Counted from the first letter of the stretch, positions 1 through 7,835 are shown. The stretch is 9,217 bases of DNA from CAVSWN01 sp046728115 (GCA_046728115.1 JBKPDW010000086.1:1-9217); one strand, 5' to 3'. Made by a program: numbers and translations. Notes: generated by a model from the sequence alone, not told the origin.

Positions 1-8
1 GGCGTAGG

Positions 9-1616
9 GTGCGGGCAAGGCAGTGGTGTATGTTGGCAGGCGAACCGAGCTGCTTCTTGGCCACGTCAGACGGCTTGACGTTTCTGATCGTATTCGCAGA
101 CGGCGACACCGAGCGCGAGCGGAAGCTCGCGGCGGGCAATACGGTTGTCGGCCGGGCCGCGACCTGCGACGTCGTCGTGAACGATTTCAGCGTGTCGCGG
201 CGACACGCACAGCTGTCGGTGGCCGATGGCGCGTGCACGGTGACGGATCTCGGCAGCCGCAACGGCACCTACGTCAACGGACGACAAATCGACACGGCGC
301 AGCTGAGCGACGGCGATCGGCTGGTTCTGGGTCAGTTCCAGATGAAACTGCAGTGCATCGCTTCGGAAGGCATCATCCTCACCGAAGACGATGCCGTGGT
401 GAACATGGGGCAGGTGATTCGGCGCCCCGTGTCGACGGAGGTGGACGCGGTCAGCGTCGCGACCGTCGACGCGCCACGGCTGCTGAAGCTGCTCTCGGAG
501 ATCAGCCGCACGCTGGTCGGCACACAGCCGATCGACGAAGTGCTCGCCCATGTAGTCGATCTGGCGTTCGACGCAACGCTGGCCACTCGCGCGCTGCTGA
601 TGCTCTATGACGACGCCACACATGCGCTGGTACCACGCGTTGTCCGGCACCGCGGAGAACCGCGCGGGTCAACGCGCATCAGCAAAATGATCCTCGACCA
701 GGTGCTTCGCGACCGTGTCAGCATGCTGGCGATGAACGCGCAGGTGGATCCGCGACTGGACATGTCGCAGAGCATCCGGGCGCTCGACATCCGGTCGTTC
801 ATGTGCGCGCCGCTGTGGCACGAGAACGAAATCATCGGCGTCCTCTACGTGGACAATCCACAGCGGGACAAGTTCACATCGGCCGACCTCGATCTCTTCA
901 CGGCGTTTTCCAACTACGCCGCCGTGGCCATTGCGCAGGCACGCCTCGCGGCGCGCGTCCTCGAGCAAACGCGGCTCCGGGAGCGCCTCGAACGCTATCA
1001 CTCGCCGGCCGTCACCGATCGAATTCTGAAGAGCGGCGCGGAAGTCGACGGCGCGCTTATTGCGCACGAACGCGATCTCACCGTGCTGTTTGCCGATCTC
1101 GTCGGCTTCACGACCATGACGGAGGGCCTGCCGCCGCAGCAGGTGGCCGTGCTGCTGAACGCATTCTTTGCGCGCATGGCCGACGCGATCTTCCAGCACG
1201 ACGGCACACTCGACAAATTCATCGGGGACAGCGTGCTGGCCATCTACGGCGCCCCGCTGGAAGTGCCGAATCATGCGTTGAACGCCGTTCGCAGCGCCCA
1301 GGCCATGCGCCGATCGCTGGCGAGTCTCAATGGAGAACGGCCCGACTCGATCCTGCGGATGCGCGTGGCCATTCACACCGGCGTGGCGCTCGTCGGCGAC
1401 ATCGGATCCCCGAAGCGGCGCGAGTACACGGTGCTGGGCGACGTCGTCAACACGGCGGCGCGCATCGAGGAGTCCGTCGCCGGAGCGGGGCAGATCGTGA
1501 TTACCCGCGCCACTTTCGATCGACTTGGCGGGCAGATACCGGCGGGTTCCCTCGGCAACATTCAGCTGCGCGGGCGCAGCGAGGCCGTCGAGATGTTCGA
1601 AGTGCTCGGAGACTGA
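9..1616 (+). CDS. FHA-GAF class III adenylate cyclase
   Basis: Predicted signalling enzyme converting ATP to cAMP. Domains, numbered from the GTG at 9: FHA at about 26-115, with G48-R49, S63-x-x-H66 and N85-G86, the phosphothreonine-binding residues; GAF at about 158-312; class III cyclase catalytic domain at about 353-535. Both metal-binding aspartates (D363 in FADLVGF, D407 in FIGDS) are present. So are the adenine-selecting pair K403 and T474 and the transition-state residues N481 and R485, so the enzyme should be active and favour ATP. No signal peptide or membrane helix is seen, so it is probably cytosolic. The start is uncertain: the frame stays open to the left edge, and ATG at 30 or TTG at 75 (just before the FHA fold) are alternatives. 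The FHA domain suggests control by a Ser/Thr kinase, and the GAF a small-ligand or dimerisation input; both are inference. It converges on the leftward operon with a 32-base gap. Confidence 0.93.
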   Translation: MRARQWCMLAGEPSCFLATSDGLTFLIVFADGDTERERKLAAGNTVVGRAATCDVVVNDFSVSRRHAQLSVADGACTVTDLGSRNGTYVNGRQIDTAQLSDGDRLVLGQFQMKLQCIASEGIILTEDDAVVNMGQVIRRPVSTEVDAVSVATVDAPRLLKLLSEISRTLVGTQPIDEVLAHVVDLAFDATLATRALLMLYDDATHALVPRVVRHRGEPRGSTRISKMILDQVLRDRVSMLAMNAQVDPRLDMSQSIRALDIRSFMCAPLWHENEIIGVLYVDNPQRDKFTSADLDLFTAFSNYAAVAIAQARLAARVLEQTRLRERLERYHSPAVTDRILKSGAEVDGALIAHERDLTVLFADLVGFTTMTEGLPPQQVAVLLNAFFARMADAIFQHDGTLDKFIGDSVLAIYGAPLEVPNHALNAVRSAQAMRRSLASLNGERPDSILRMRVAIHTGVALVGDIGSPKRREYTVLGDVVNTAARIEESVAGAGQIVITRATFDRLGGQIPAGSLGNIQLRGRSEAVEMFEVLGD

Positions 1617-1648
1617 GGGCCGCGATTTCGAGCACCCTTAGAAGATGT

Positions 1649-2458
1649 CTAGTCTCCACCCGACGATCCCGTTCGCCGCGACACCAGGTGACGCCGCGGG
1701 CGGACGTGAAGCACCTGCCCGTCCTCGGCCAGTTCCAGTCGCAGACTCTCGCGTCGAGCCAGCACCTCCGGTCCGGCGTGCGTCAACACCAGACGTTCCG
1801 TTTCGAACCGTTCCCGGTGGGCATAGACGGTCTCGTACGTGAGGTGGTACGGAATCGGGGTCTGAAACGTCGACGCCTCGCAGATGAACAGATCGGCACC
1901 GCGCGCCGCCTGGACCAGGCGCTCGGTCCAGGCCGTATCGCCGGAATACGCAATCGTGCATCCCTCGCATGTCAGTCGAAGCGCGTACGGCGGCGCGCCG
2001 CTGGCGTGAACGACGACGAATGCCTTCACCACGATTCCACCGATGCGGACGGATCGATCGTCTTCGAGATCGATGAAGCGGACTTTGAATCGCCTGGGAC
2101 TGGACCAGAAACCCGGATACATCGCGTCGGTGGCTCGACGGAGCCGCGCGGCCGTGCCTGGCGGACCGGCGATCACCAGCTGCCGCGTGCGACGACTGAC
2201 GAAGGCCGCATCCAGGAGAAAAAAAGGCAGGCCGCCGAAATGGTCGCCGTGCAGATGACTGATCACGACGCCATCGATCGCCCCTGGATCGACACCGAAC
2301 CGGTGCATGGCGACGAGCGACGACGCGCCGCAATCGATCAGGATGCGCGAGCGGGGCGTGACGAGGTGAAAGCAGGTATGGTACCGGCCGCCCGTTCCAA
2401 ATGCGTCGCCGCAGCCCAGGATGCGCAGCGAGACACGCGGACGCGTCGTTCGGCTCAT
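1649..2458 (-). CDS. MBL-fold metallohydrolase, RNase Z-like
   Basis: A 269-residue metallo-beta-lactamase-fold hydrolase. The metal-binding signature HLHGDH gives H68, H70, D72 and H73. It is followed by candidate ligands H151 (VVVHAS), D174 (YSGDT) and H227 (VLTHAG), so the two-metal site looks complete. The IDCGAS strand (41-46) and the SGDT motif resemble the ribonuclease Z/ElaC-like branch. It is shorter than typical bacterial RNase Z and no clear exosite arm is visible, so tRNA 3'-processing should not be assumed; phosphodiesterase, thioesterase or lactonase activity is equally possible. No signal peptide is seen. The start is the ATG at 2458-2456, only 10 bases after the stop of the acyl-CoA ligase gene, which supports co-transcription as the last gene of a four-gene operon. 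Fold and metal site are secure; the substrate is unknown. Confidence 0.9.
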   Translation of the reverse strand: MSRTTRPRVSLRILGCGDAFGTGGRYHTCFHLVTPRSRILIDCGASSLVAMHRFGVDPGAIDGVVISHLHGDHFGGLPFFLLDAAFVSRRTRQLVIAGPPGTAARLRRATDAMYPGFWSSPRRFKVRFIDLEDDRSVRIGGIVVKAFVVVHASGAPPYALRLTCEGCTIAYSGDTAWTERLVQAARGADLFICEASTFQTPIPYHLTYETVYAHRERFETERLVLTHAGPEVLARRESLRLELAEDGQVLHVRPRRHLVSRRTGSSGGD

Positions 2459-2468
2459 GGCCGACAGC

Positions 2469-4163
2469 CTACCGCAAGGGACGAGTCAGTGCCAGTTGAC
2501 GTCTCAGCACTTTGCCGACGAGCGTCTTCGGAAGATCCTGCCGGAATTCGATTCGTACCGGAACTTTGTAGGGCGCCAGCGTGTTCCGACAGTGCGCGCG
2601 CAAATCCTCTTCGGACGCATCCTGCTCCTCGCGCAAGACGACCCACGCGCAGACGACTTGACCTTTCGCTGGATCCGAGACGCCCGCCACGCCGCTTTCC
2701 GCCACAGAGGGATGTGACGCCAGCGCCTCTTCGACCTCGCGCGGCCACACCTGATAGCCGCTGGTTTTGATCAGATCCTTCAGCCGATCGACGATGAACA
2801 GGTAACCGTCGTCGTCGAGATAACCAAGGTCGCCGGTGTGCAGCCACGGATGCGTATCGCCATGGTTGCGCAGGACGAGCGCCGTCTCCTCCGGGTGATT
2901 CACGTACGAGGTCATCAGCTGAGGACCACGCAGCAGGATTTCGCCAACCTCGCGCGCGGGGAGTCGATGTTCTCCGGACTCGGTGTCGACGATCGCGATC
3001 TCCACGTCGGGCAGCGGCAAGCCGACGGATCCAATCTTGTTCGGACCGCGCACCGGATTCACGACGCACGCCATCATTGCTTCGGTGAGCGAGTAGCCTT
3101 CGATGATACGGCCGCCGGTGATCCGTTCGAAGCGCTCTTTGGTATCGGCCAGCAGCGCGGCGGCTCCCGAGAAGCACACCTTGATCGAATCGAAGCGGAC
3201 TTGACCGGCTCTCACGCGCTGGTGGTTCAGCAGCCCGATGAAGAGCGTCGGCACGGCCGTGAAGAATGAGGGTCGAACGTTCGCGATCGTCGTCAGGACA
3301 TCGTCGATGTCGCGCGGGTTTGGAACCAGAGCCAGCGTGTTGTGCGACACGAACGCGAACGCCTGAACGCCCACGTTTGCGTAGACATGGAAAAGCGGCA
3401 GCGGCAGGACGATCGGGTCGCTCCAGTCGCGACACAGGCTCTTGATCCATTCGCGCTGTTGAAGACCTGATACCACGTACGAGCGATGGGTCCCGAGAAC
3501 TCCTTTGGGGGTGCCCGTCGTGCCGCCGCTCATGAGAATGACCGCGGCGTCGTCCGGTCGCACCGATGCCGCGCCTCTCGTGGCCGTTGCAGGCGTCCGC
3601 ACGAGATCCGCGAACGACCGTTCACCCGGCTCGAGTGGCACGCCATGGCCGCCAGAGCGTTCTTTGAACAGCGTGAACAAGAGGCCGGTGAAGCGCGGCA
3701 GGTATTCCTTGATATTGGTCGCGATGATGTGTCGAACACCGGTATGCGCCTTACACGCTCTGATTTGTCGAAGGAAGGCAGTGAGCGTGACCACGACTTC
3801 GGCCCCGCTGTCGGTTAACGGGCCGCGCAGCTCGTGTTCGGTGTAGATCGGATTCAGCGGAACCACGATGGCGCCGATTTTCCACGCGCCGAACTCCGCA
3901 ATCAGGAACTGCGGGGTATTCGGGAGAACCAGCGCCACGCGGCCGCCCTTGTTGATGCCGAGCTCGCTCAACGATGCCGCGAACGCATCGCTCAGCCGAT
4001 CGAGCTCGGCATACGAGATCCTCCGACCCTTGAAGATCAGCGCCGGATGTTCCGGCCGCTCGCGGACTGCATCCGCCAGGTAGTCGAGCAGGGTCCGATC
4101 GGGATACGGCTCGAGCGTATGCGGAACGTCAGCGTCGTAATGGGCGCGCCACCGGTTGTGCAC
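2469..4163 (-). CDS. AMP-forming long-chain acyl-CoA ligase (FadD-like)
   Basis: Member of the adenylate-forming (ANL) superfamily. It is predicted to activate a fatty or other carboxylic acid with ATP and join it to CoA. Visible motifs in the 564 residues: P-loop around 211-222 (GGTTGTPKG), A5 motif GYSLTE at 356-361, TGD at 443-445, the hinge-region DRLKDLIKTSGYQV starting at 459, and the C-terminal catalytic lysine K551 (LVGKVLRRQ). Length and full-length similarity fit FadD-type ligases. The P-loop begins MSGGTTG rather than the commoner TSGTTG, and A5 has Ser where Gly is usual; both look like tolerated subfamily variants. The start is the GTG at 4163: an in-frame TAG lies four codons upstream with no other start between, although the Shine-Dalgarno is weak. 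It lies 33 bases after the membrane protein gene and 10 before the MBL gene, so it is in the same operon. Chain-length preference cannot be read from the sequence. Confidence 0.94.
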   Translation of the reverse strand: MHNRWRAHYDADVPHTLEPYPDRTLLDYLADAVRERPEHPALIFKGRRISYAELDRLSDAFAASLSELGINKGGRVALVLPNTPQFLIAEFGAWKIGAIVVPLNPIYTEHELRGPLTDSGAEVVVTLTAFLRQIRACKAHTGVRHIIATNIKEYLPRFTGLLFTLFKERSGGHGVPLEPGERSFADLVRTPATATRGAASVRPDDAAVILMSGGTTGTPKGVLGTHRSYVVSGLQQREWIKSLCRDWSDPIVLPLPLFHVYANVGVQAFAFVSHNTLALVPNPRDIDDVLTTIANVRPSFFTAVPTLFIGLLNHQRVRAGQVRFDSIKVCFSGAAALLADTKERFERITGGRIIEGYSLTEAMMACVVNPVRGPNKIGSVGLPLPDVEIAIVDTESGEHRLPAREVGEILLRGPQLMTSYVNHPEETALVLRNHGDTHPWLHTGDLGYLDDDGYLFIVDRLKDLIKTSGYQVWPREVEEALASHPSVAESGVAGVSDPAKGQVVCAWVVLREEQDASEEDLRAHCRNTLAPYKVPVRIEFRQDLPKTLVGKVLRRQLALTRPLR

Positions 4164-4196
4164 CGTGTAAGAAGACTATCCGAGAAGCCGTACCCG

Positions 4197-4709
4197 CTAT
4201 TCAGTCCAGACCAAGACATGCGATCCGCGTCGATCCTGTTGGTCGAGGATCAGCGCGGGCCCGAGGCGTTCGAGATCCTCGTTGCTGACGCGAATCCGGT
4301 CCGAGTCGAAGTCGAATCCGTTGTCGTTCAGAAACGAAAAACGCTTCCCGGGGGCGAGGCGGATCAGCCAGAAGGGAATGGAGACCCGCACGAGCTTGCG
4401 CGCGTGGGAGTCGTAGGCGAGGACGCGCAGCGACTCCAGCCGTGCATTCGAATGCGCCTGGTCCACGAGCTCGCGATGAATGATGGGATCGTCGCCTCTG
4501 CGAATCTCAATCAGCGGCTGTCGACCCGAGAATCGTTCGCGCGCCTCGGCGAACTCCTTCTCCGCGTCTTCCTGTGGCGTGAACCGCGCATTGATGTGGC
4601 GGTAAAAGAAAAACGCCGTGCCGCCGACGACCGTCAGCGCGAGGATGCCCATGATGATCACCGAAGCGATCAGGATCGACACCCACGTCTTGCGCGTCGA
4701 CTGATCCAT
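4197..4709 (-). CDS. Single-pass membrane protein of unknown function
   Basis: A 170-residue protein with a short polar N-terminus, one strong hydrophobic helix at about 9-36 (ending AFFFYRH), and a soluble domain of about 130 residues. That domain is probably on the outer face of the cytoplasmic membrane, held by the uncleaved N-terminal anchor. It contains an acidic amphipathic stretch (about 45-60), then a predicted beta-rich part with LVRVSIPFWLIRL near 106-118, and ends in RGSHVLVWTE. I recognise no catalytic motif and no named family; I recall similar uncharacterised proteins in Acidobacteriota, which is memory and not a search. Its ATG overlaps the TGA of the upstream TPR gene by one base (TGATG at 4711-4707), so the two are probably translationally coupled and may act together at the envelope. 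It is followed after 33 bases by the acyl-CoA ligase gene. Confidence 0.85.
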   Translation of the reverse strand: MDQSTRKTWVSILIASVIIMGILALTVVGGTAFFFYRHINARFTPQEDAEKEFAEARERFSGRQPLIEIRRGDDPIIHRELVDQAHSNARLESLRVLAYDSHARKLVRVSIPFWLIRLAPGKRFSFLNDNGFDFDSDRIRVSNEDLERLGPALILDQQDRRGSHVLVWTE

Positions 4710-5908
4710 CAGGACTTCATCAGCCGCCTCGCTTCGGCGGCAGCATCGGGGTCATTATCGCCCGCGCAGAGAGGAATGGCAGCCTGCAGCTCCTGGCGGG
4801 CGAGCGCCTTGTTCCCGAGCCGGAGCGCCAGCTTGCCGAGTTCGAGATGGGTGCGACCGTGCACCCACTTGCGGCCCTCCACCGCCAGCGCATGCTTCAG
4901 GTCGGTCTCCGCCTCGCTGGATCGCCCCAGTCCCGCGCGTGCCGTCCCGCGCTTGTAATACCAGAGCGCCTGTTCACCGAACATCCGCTCTCGGCGATCG
5001 TCGGCGAATCTGTTCAGCCCGTCGCTCAGGATGCGCTCGGCGTCCAATGCCCGTCCGGCCCGCAGAAAGGTCGAGCCCGCCTCGAGCCACATGAGCCGAT
5101 TTCGCGGAAACCGCTCGCGCAGTGTGCCCAGCACCGCGATGGCACCGTCATAGCGCCGTTCGCGGTTGTACAAGAGGATGAGCGCGAACCGCGCGTCGTC
5201 CTGATTCTCCCCGCCGTACAACGCTGCCTCCTCGATCATGCGGATGCCGCGTTCGCGGCCGCCGCCGAAGCCGACCATGTACGCCATCCAGCGGAACGGC
5301 AGCGAAAGCACCGAGACGATGTAGCGATAGGTGCCCACGATGAGTCCCGCATCCTTCCGGCGTGGATCGAGCGCGAGCACGCGCTCGTGCTCGTCGTAGG
5401 CTTCGCGGGCGGCGCGAAAAGCGCCCAGTACGCTTCCGTCAACTGTCGCGGTGTACGAAGCCCGAAGGCCGACCGCCGCACCGAGCTGAAAGTGGCCGTC
5501 AGCATCGTTGGGGTTGATCTCGATGCGTTTTCGAGCGAGGGCGCTCGCACGGTCGACTGCGTCGCGGAACGCCGCAACCGTTTCGGCGAGCGGGGGAACC
5601 GCCGTCTGGCTGGGCGTGGTGTCGCGGCCAAGATAGTCGTCCACGGTCATGTTGCCGCGGCGAAATGTAATGCTGAGCCACAGCGTGGTGGCAACACCGC
5701 GGTACGCCGCCGCATCCTGCGGGTCCGCTGCAACGGCCTGCCGGAACGTCGTCAGCGCCTGGTCGCGATCGAGATTGTAGAGTTCCGCCGACGCCTTGGC
5801 GCGCAGTGCGTCGGAGTCGCGATTGGCAAGGGCTGGCGCCGCGTGCCTGAACAACAACGCCGCGACAATCATGGCGCGCATCAAGACGACGCGGCGCATA
5901 TGTCCCAT
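4709..5908 (-). CDS. Exported TPR-repeat protein
   Basis: About 399 residues with an N-terminal signal peptide: a basic n-region (MRRVVLMR), a hydrophobic core, and a probable cleavage after APALA near residue 28. The mature protein is therefore likely periplasmic. It is helical and tetratricopeptide-like. Recognisable units are at about 35-68 (ending AADPQDAAAYRG), around 165-185 (ERVLALDPRRKDAG), and a run from about 210 to 375 with LLYNRERRYDGAIAVL, WLEAGSTFLRAGRALDAERIL and LELGKLALRLGNKALARQEL. A central stretch LPFRWMAYMVGFGGGRERG interrupts the repeats and looks like a family-specific feature. TPR arrays bind other proteins, so a scaffold role is likely but the partner is unknown. The start is uncertain: ATG at 5908 is chosen, ATG at 5899 is nearly as good, and neither has a strong Shine-Dalgarno. 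Longer readings would destroy the signal peptide. It is the first gene of the leftward operon, one base of overlap with the next. Confidence 0.87.
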   Translation of the reverse strand: MGHMRRVVLMRAMIVAALLFRHAAPALANRDSDALRAKASAELYNLDRDQALTTFRQAVAADPQDAAAYRGVATTLWLSITFRRGNMTVDDYLGRDTTPSQTAVPPLAETVAAFRDAVDRASALARKRIEINPNDADGHFQLGAAVGLRASYTATVDGSVLGAFRAAREAYDEHERVLALDPRRKDAGLIVGTYRYIVSVLSLPFRWMAYMVGFGGGRERGIRMIEEAALYGGENQDDARFALILLYNRERRYDGAIAVLGTLRERFPRNRLMWLEAGSTFLRAGRALDAERILSDGLNRFADDRRERMFGEQALWYYKRGTARAGLGRSSEAETDLKHALAVEGRKWVHGRTHLELGKLALRLGNKALARQELQAAIPLCAGDNDPDAAAEARRLMKS

Positions 5909-5927
5909 CTTACGCCCGCAGCGTGAC

Positions 5928-5956
5928 TTGCGCCGCTTGTGCCTTCCGAATACAAT
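5928..5956 (+). promoter_or_regulatory. Predicted sigma70-like promoter of the ctaD operon
   Basis: TTGCGC at 5928-5933 and TACAAT at 5951-5956 are separated by exactly 17 bases. The -10 matches the consensus at five of six positions; the -35 matches only TTG. Transcription would start near 5963 and leave a leader of about 25 bases before the ctaD Shine-Dalgarno and TTG. It is in the only intergenic space between the divergent operons. No convincing promoter for the leftward operon could be picked out in the same interval. Confidence 0.5.
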
Positions 5957-5974
5957 CGCCCGAAACCCCCGAAG

Positions 5975-5980
5975 AAGGAG
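5975..5980 (+). promoter_or_regulatory. Strong Shine-Dalgarno fixing the TTG start of ctaD
   Basis: AAGGAG lies 8 bases upstream of the TTG at 5989-5991. This is the best ribosome binding site in the area, and it selects the TTG over the in-frame GTG at 5923, which would lie upstream of the predicted promoter. Confidence 0.75.
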
Positions 5981-5988
5981 CGCGAACG

Positions 5989-7767
5989 TTGGAGCATTCC
6001 ACGACACATCCGAGCGCCGTGCACGCCCACGAGCATGTGCACGAAGAACTGGGCTTCTGGCGCAAGTACGTGTTCTCGACGGATCACAAGGTGATTGGCA
6101 TCCAGTACGCCCTGACGGGACTGCTGTTCCTCCTCTTCGGCTTCACGTTGATGATGGTCATGCGCTGGCAGATGGCCTACCCGGGCAAGGCCATTCCGAT
6201 CATCGGCGGCTGGCTGGGCGTCGCAAACGCCCCCGGCGGGATCATGCTTCCTGAGTTCTACAACCAGCTCGGTGCCATGCACGGCACCATCATGGTATTT
6301 CTGGGCGTCGTTCCGCTCGCCGTCGGCGGCTTCGGCAATTTCGTGATGCCGCTGCAGATCGGTGCGCCAGACATGGCGTTCCCGAAAATCAACATGGCGA
6401 GCTACTGGGTCTACTTCCTGGGCGGCGTCACCATGCTCGCCAGTTTCTTCCAAATGGGCTGGGACAAGGGTCCGGGCGCGGCACAGTCGGGATGGACGTC
6501 GTATCCGCCGCTCGCCGTCATCGCTCCGGGGCAGACGTTGTGGCTCATCGGGATGATCTTCCTGATCACCTCGTCGTTGCTCGGCTCGATCAATTTCATC
6601 ACCACGATCGTGCAGCTGCGAGCCAAGGGACTCAGCTGGATGCGGCTGCCGTTTTTCGTGTGGGCGCAGTTCGTCACTTCGTTCCTGCTCCTGCTTGCGT
6701 TCCCGCCGCTCGAGGCCGCTGGCGTCCTGCAGTTGATGGACCGGGTTGCAGGCACGAGCTTCTTCATGCCGAGCGGCCTGGTCGTATCCGGCAAGGCGCT
6801 GACTGTCGCCGGACAGGGCAACCCGCTGCTCTGGCAGCACTTGTTCTGGTTCCTGGCTCATCCGGAGGTGTACGTCCTGATCCTGCCGGCGATGGGCATC
6901 GTCAGCGAGATCATCGCGAACAACACGCGGAAACCGCTGTGGGGCTACAAAGCGCTCGTGTACTCCGTCGTGTTCCTCGGGTTCATGTCTTTCATCGTGT
7001 GGGCGCACCACATGTTCATGACGGGCATGGGAACCACGATGAGCGCGTTCTTCCAGACCACGACGATGATCATCTCGATCCCGTCAGTGGTCATCCTGAC
7101 GGCCCTTCTGCTGTCGCTGTGGGGCGCGTCGATCCGTTTCACGACGCCGATGCTGTTCGCGCTGGCGTTCCTGCCGATGTTCGGCATCGGCGGCCTCACC
7201 GGTCTGCCGCTCGGTCTCGCGCCCTCGGACATCCACCTGCACGATACGTATTACGTGATCGGTCACTTCCACTACGTCGTTGCGCCGGGAACGATCTTCG
7301 CCCTGTTCGCGGGCGTGTATTACTGGTTCCCCAAGGCGACGGGGCGCAAGATGAACGACACGCTGGGCTGGCTGCACTTCTGGGGGTCCTTCATCACCAT
7401 CAACCTCGTCTTCTTCCCGATGTTCATCGAGGGGCTCGCCGGGATGAATCGCCGCATGTACGACGGCGGCGCGATGTACCAGCACAACGCTGCGGTGCTG
7501 CATTGGAACGTCGTGCAGGGCTACGCGTCGTGGGCGCTCGGCTTGTTCCAGCTGTTCTTCATCGTCAACTTCTTCATGAGCATCAAGTGGGGCGCCGCAG
7601 TCGATCGCAATCCATGGGAAGCGACGACGCTCGAGTGGTCGGCGCCTTCGCCGCCCGGACACGGCAACTTCCTGACCGAGCCGATCGTGTATCGCGGTCC
7701 GTACGAGTACAGCGTGCCGGGCGCCGCGAGAGATTTCAGCCCGCAGTTCGAACCGGAAAAAGCGTAA
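5989..7767 (+). CDS. ctaD: Cytochrome c oxidase subunit I (aa3-type, A family)
   Basis: Catalytic haem-copper subunit of the terminal oxidase, reducing O2 to water and pumping protons across the cytoplasmic membrane. Numbered from the TTG at 5989 (592 residues, about 12 helices): low-spin haem ligands H98 and H428, high-spin haem ligand H426, CuB ligands H291, H340 and H341, cross-linking Y295, the Mg-site pair H418-D419, and propionate-binding R488-R489. The D-channel is intact (N117, D128, N135), as is glutamate E293 in HPEVY, the A1 hallmark. Two departures: the residue aligned with the K-channel lysine is I369 in IPSVVIL, with S366 at the usual threonine, and A290 replaces the usual Gly before HPEVY. 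The first 18 residues hold six histidines. The preceding AAGGAG supports the start. No subunit II gene adjoins; subunits III and IV follow. Confidence 0.97.
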   Translation: MEHSTTHPSAVHAHEHVHEELGFWRKYVFSTDHKVIGIQYALTGLLFLLFGFTLMMVMRWQMAYPGKAIPIIGGWLGVANAPGGIMLPEFYNQLGAMHGTIMVFLGVVPLAVGGFGNFVMPLQIGAPDMAFPKINMASYWVYFLGGVTMLASFFQMGWDKGPGAAQSGWTSYPPLAVIAPGQTLWLIGMIFLITSSLLGSINFITTIVQLRAKGLSWMRLPFFVWAQFVTSFLLLLAFPPLEAAGVLQLMDRVAGTSFFMPSGLVVSGKALTVAGQGNPLLWQHLFWFLAHPEVYVLILPAMGIVSEIIANNTRKPLWGYKALVYSVVFLGFMSFIVWAHHMFMTGMGTTMSAFFQTTTMIISIPSVVILTALLLSLWGASIRFTTPMLFALAFLPMFGIGGLTGLPLGLAPSDIHLHDTYYVIGHFHYVVAPGTIFALFAGVYYWFPKATGRKMNDTLGWLHFWGSFITINLVFFPMFIEGLAGMNRRMYDGGAMYQHNAAVLHWNVVQGYASWALGLFQLFFIVNFFMSIKWGAAVDRNPWEATTLEWSAPSPPGHGNFLTEPIVYRGPYEYSVPGAARDFSPQFEPEKA

Positions 7768-7777
7768 GAAATTATTG

Positions 7778-7835
7778 ACCGCAGGGGACACGGAGGAAAA
7801 CAGTTGTACCAACCTAACCCTGTGTCCTCGGTGGT
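7778..7835. repeat. Imperfect inverted repeat in the ctaD-ctaE gap
   Basis: The arms 7778-7795 (ACCGCAGGGGACACGGAG) and 7818-7835 (CCCTGTGTCCTCGGTGGT) can pair over 18 positions, with 13 Watson-Crick pairs, three G-U pairs and two mismatches, around a 22-base loop. There is no T-run after the right arm, so it is not a standard intrinsic terminator. It resembles the ACC-CAGAGGACACGGAG type of dispersed palindrome I remember from intergenic regions of many environmental bacteria. It fills most of the 104-base gap between the two cox genes and could act as an mRNA stability or processing element. Confidence 0.65.

Noticed and set aside
1617..1648. A bidirectional terminator between the convergent cyclase and MBL genes
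   Set aside because: The 32 bases contain no convincing stem followed by a T-run on either strand.
803..2770. A 655-codon open frame on the + strand overlapping the cyclase, MBL and ligase genes
   Set aside because: The translation is Arg-rich, low-complexity shadow sequence with no domain; it crosses three genes with clear motifs in other frames.
3834..4958. A 374-codon + strand open frame opposite the ligase, membrane and TPR genes
   Set aside because: Antisense frame in GC-rich coding DNA; no recognisable motif, and it spans three real genes.
4847..5926. A 359-codon + strand open frame opposite the TPR gene
   Set aside because: Composition is that of an antisense shadow; the minus strand has a signal peptide and TPR-like units.
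5923..5988. GTG at 5923 as the ctaD start
   Set aside because: It would add 22 residues not typical of subunit I, lies upstream of the predicted promoter -10, and has no Shine-Dalgarno; the TTG at 5989 has AAGGAG at good spacing.
5881..7011. A 376-codon minus-strand open frame opposite ctaD
   Set aside because: Highly charged, repetitive His/Asp/Glu/Arg translation typical of the complement of membrane-protein codons; ctaD is certain on the other strand.
6492..7778. A 428-codon + strand frame inside ctaD
   Set aside because: Out-of-frame shadow of ctaD, rich in Arg, His and Val with no membrane segments.
7778..7835. Intrinsic terminator after ctaD
   Set aside because: A stem is present but has a long loop and no T-run, and the downstream ctaE needs expression with ctaD.
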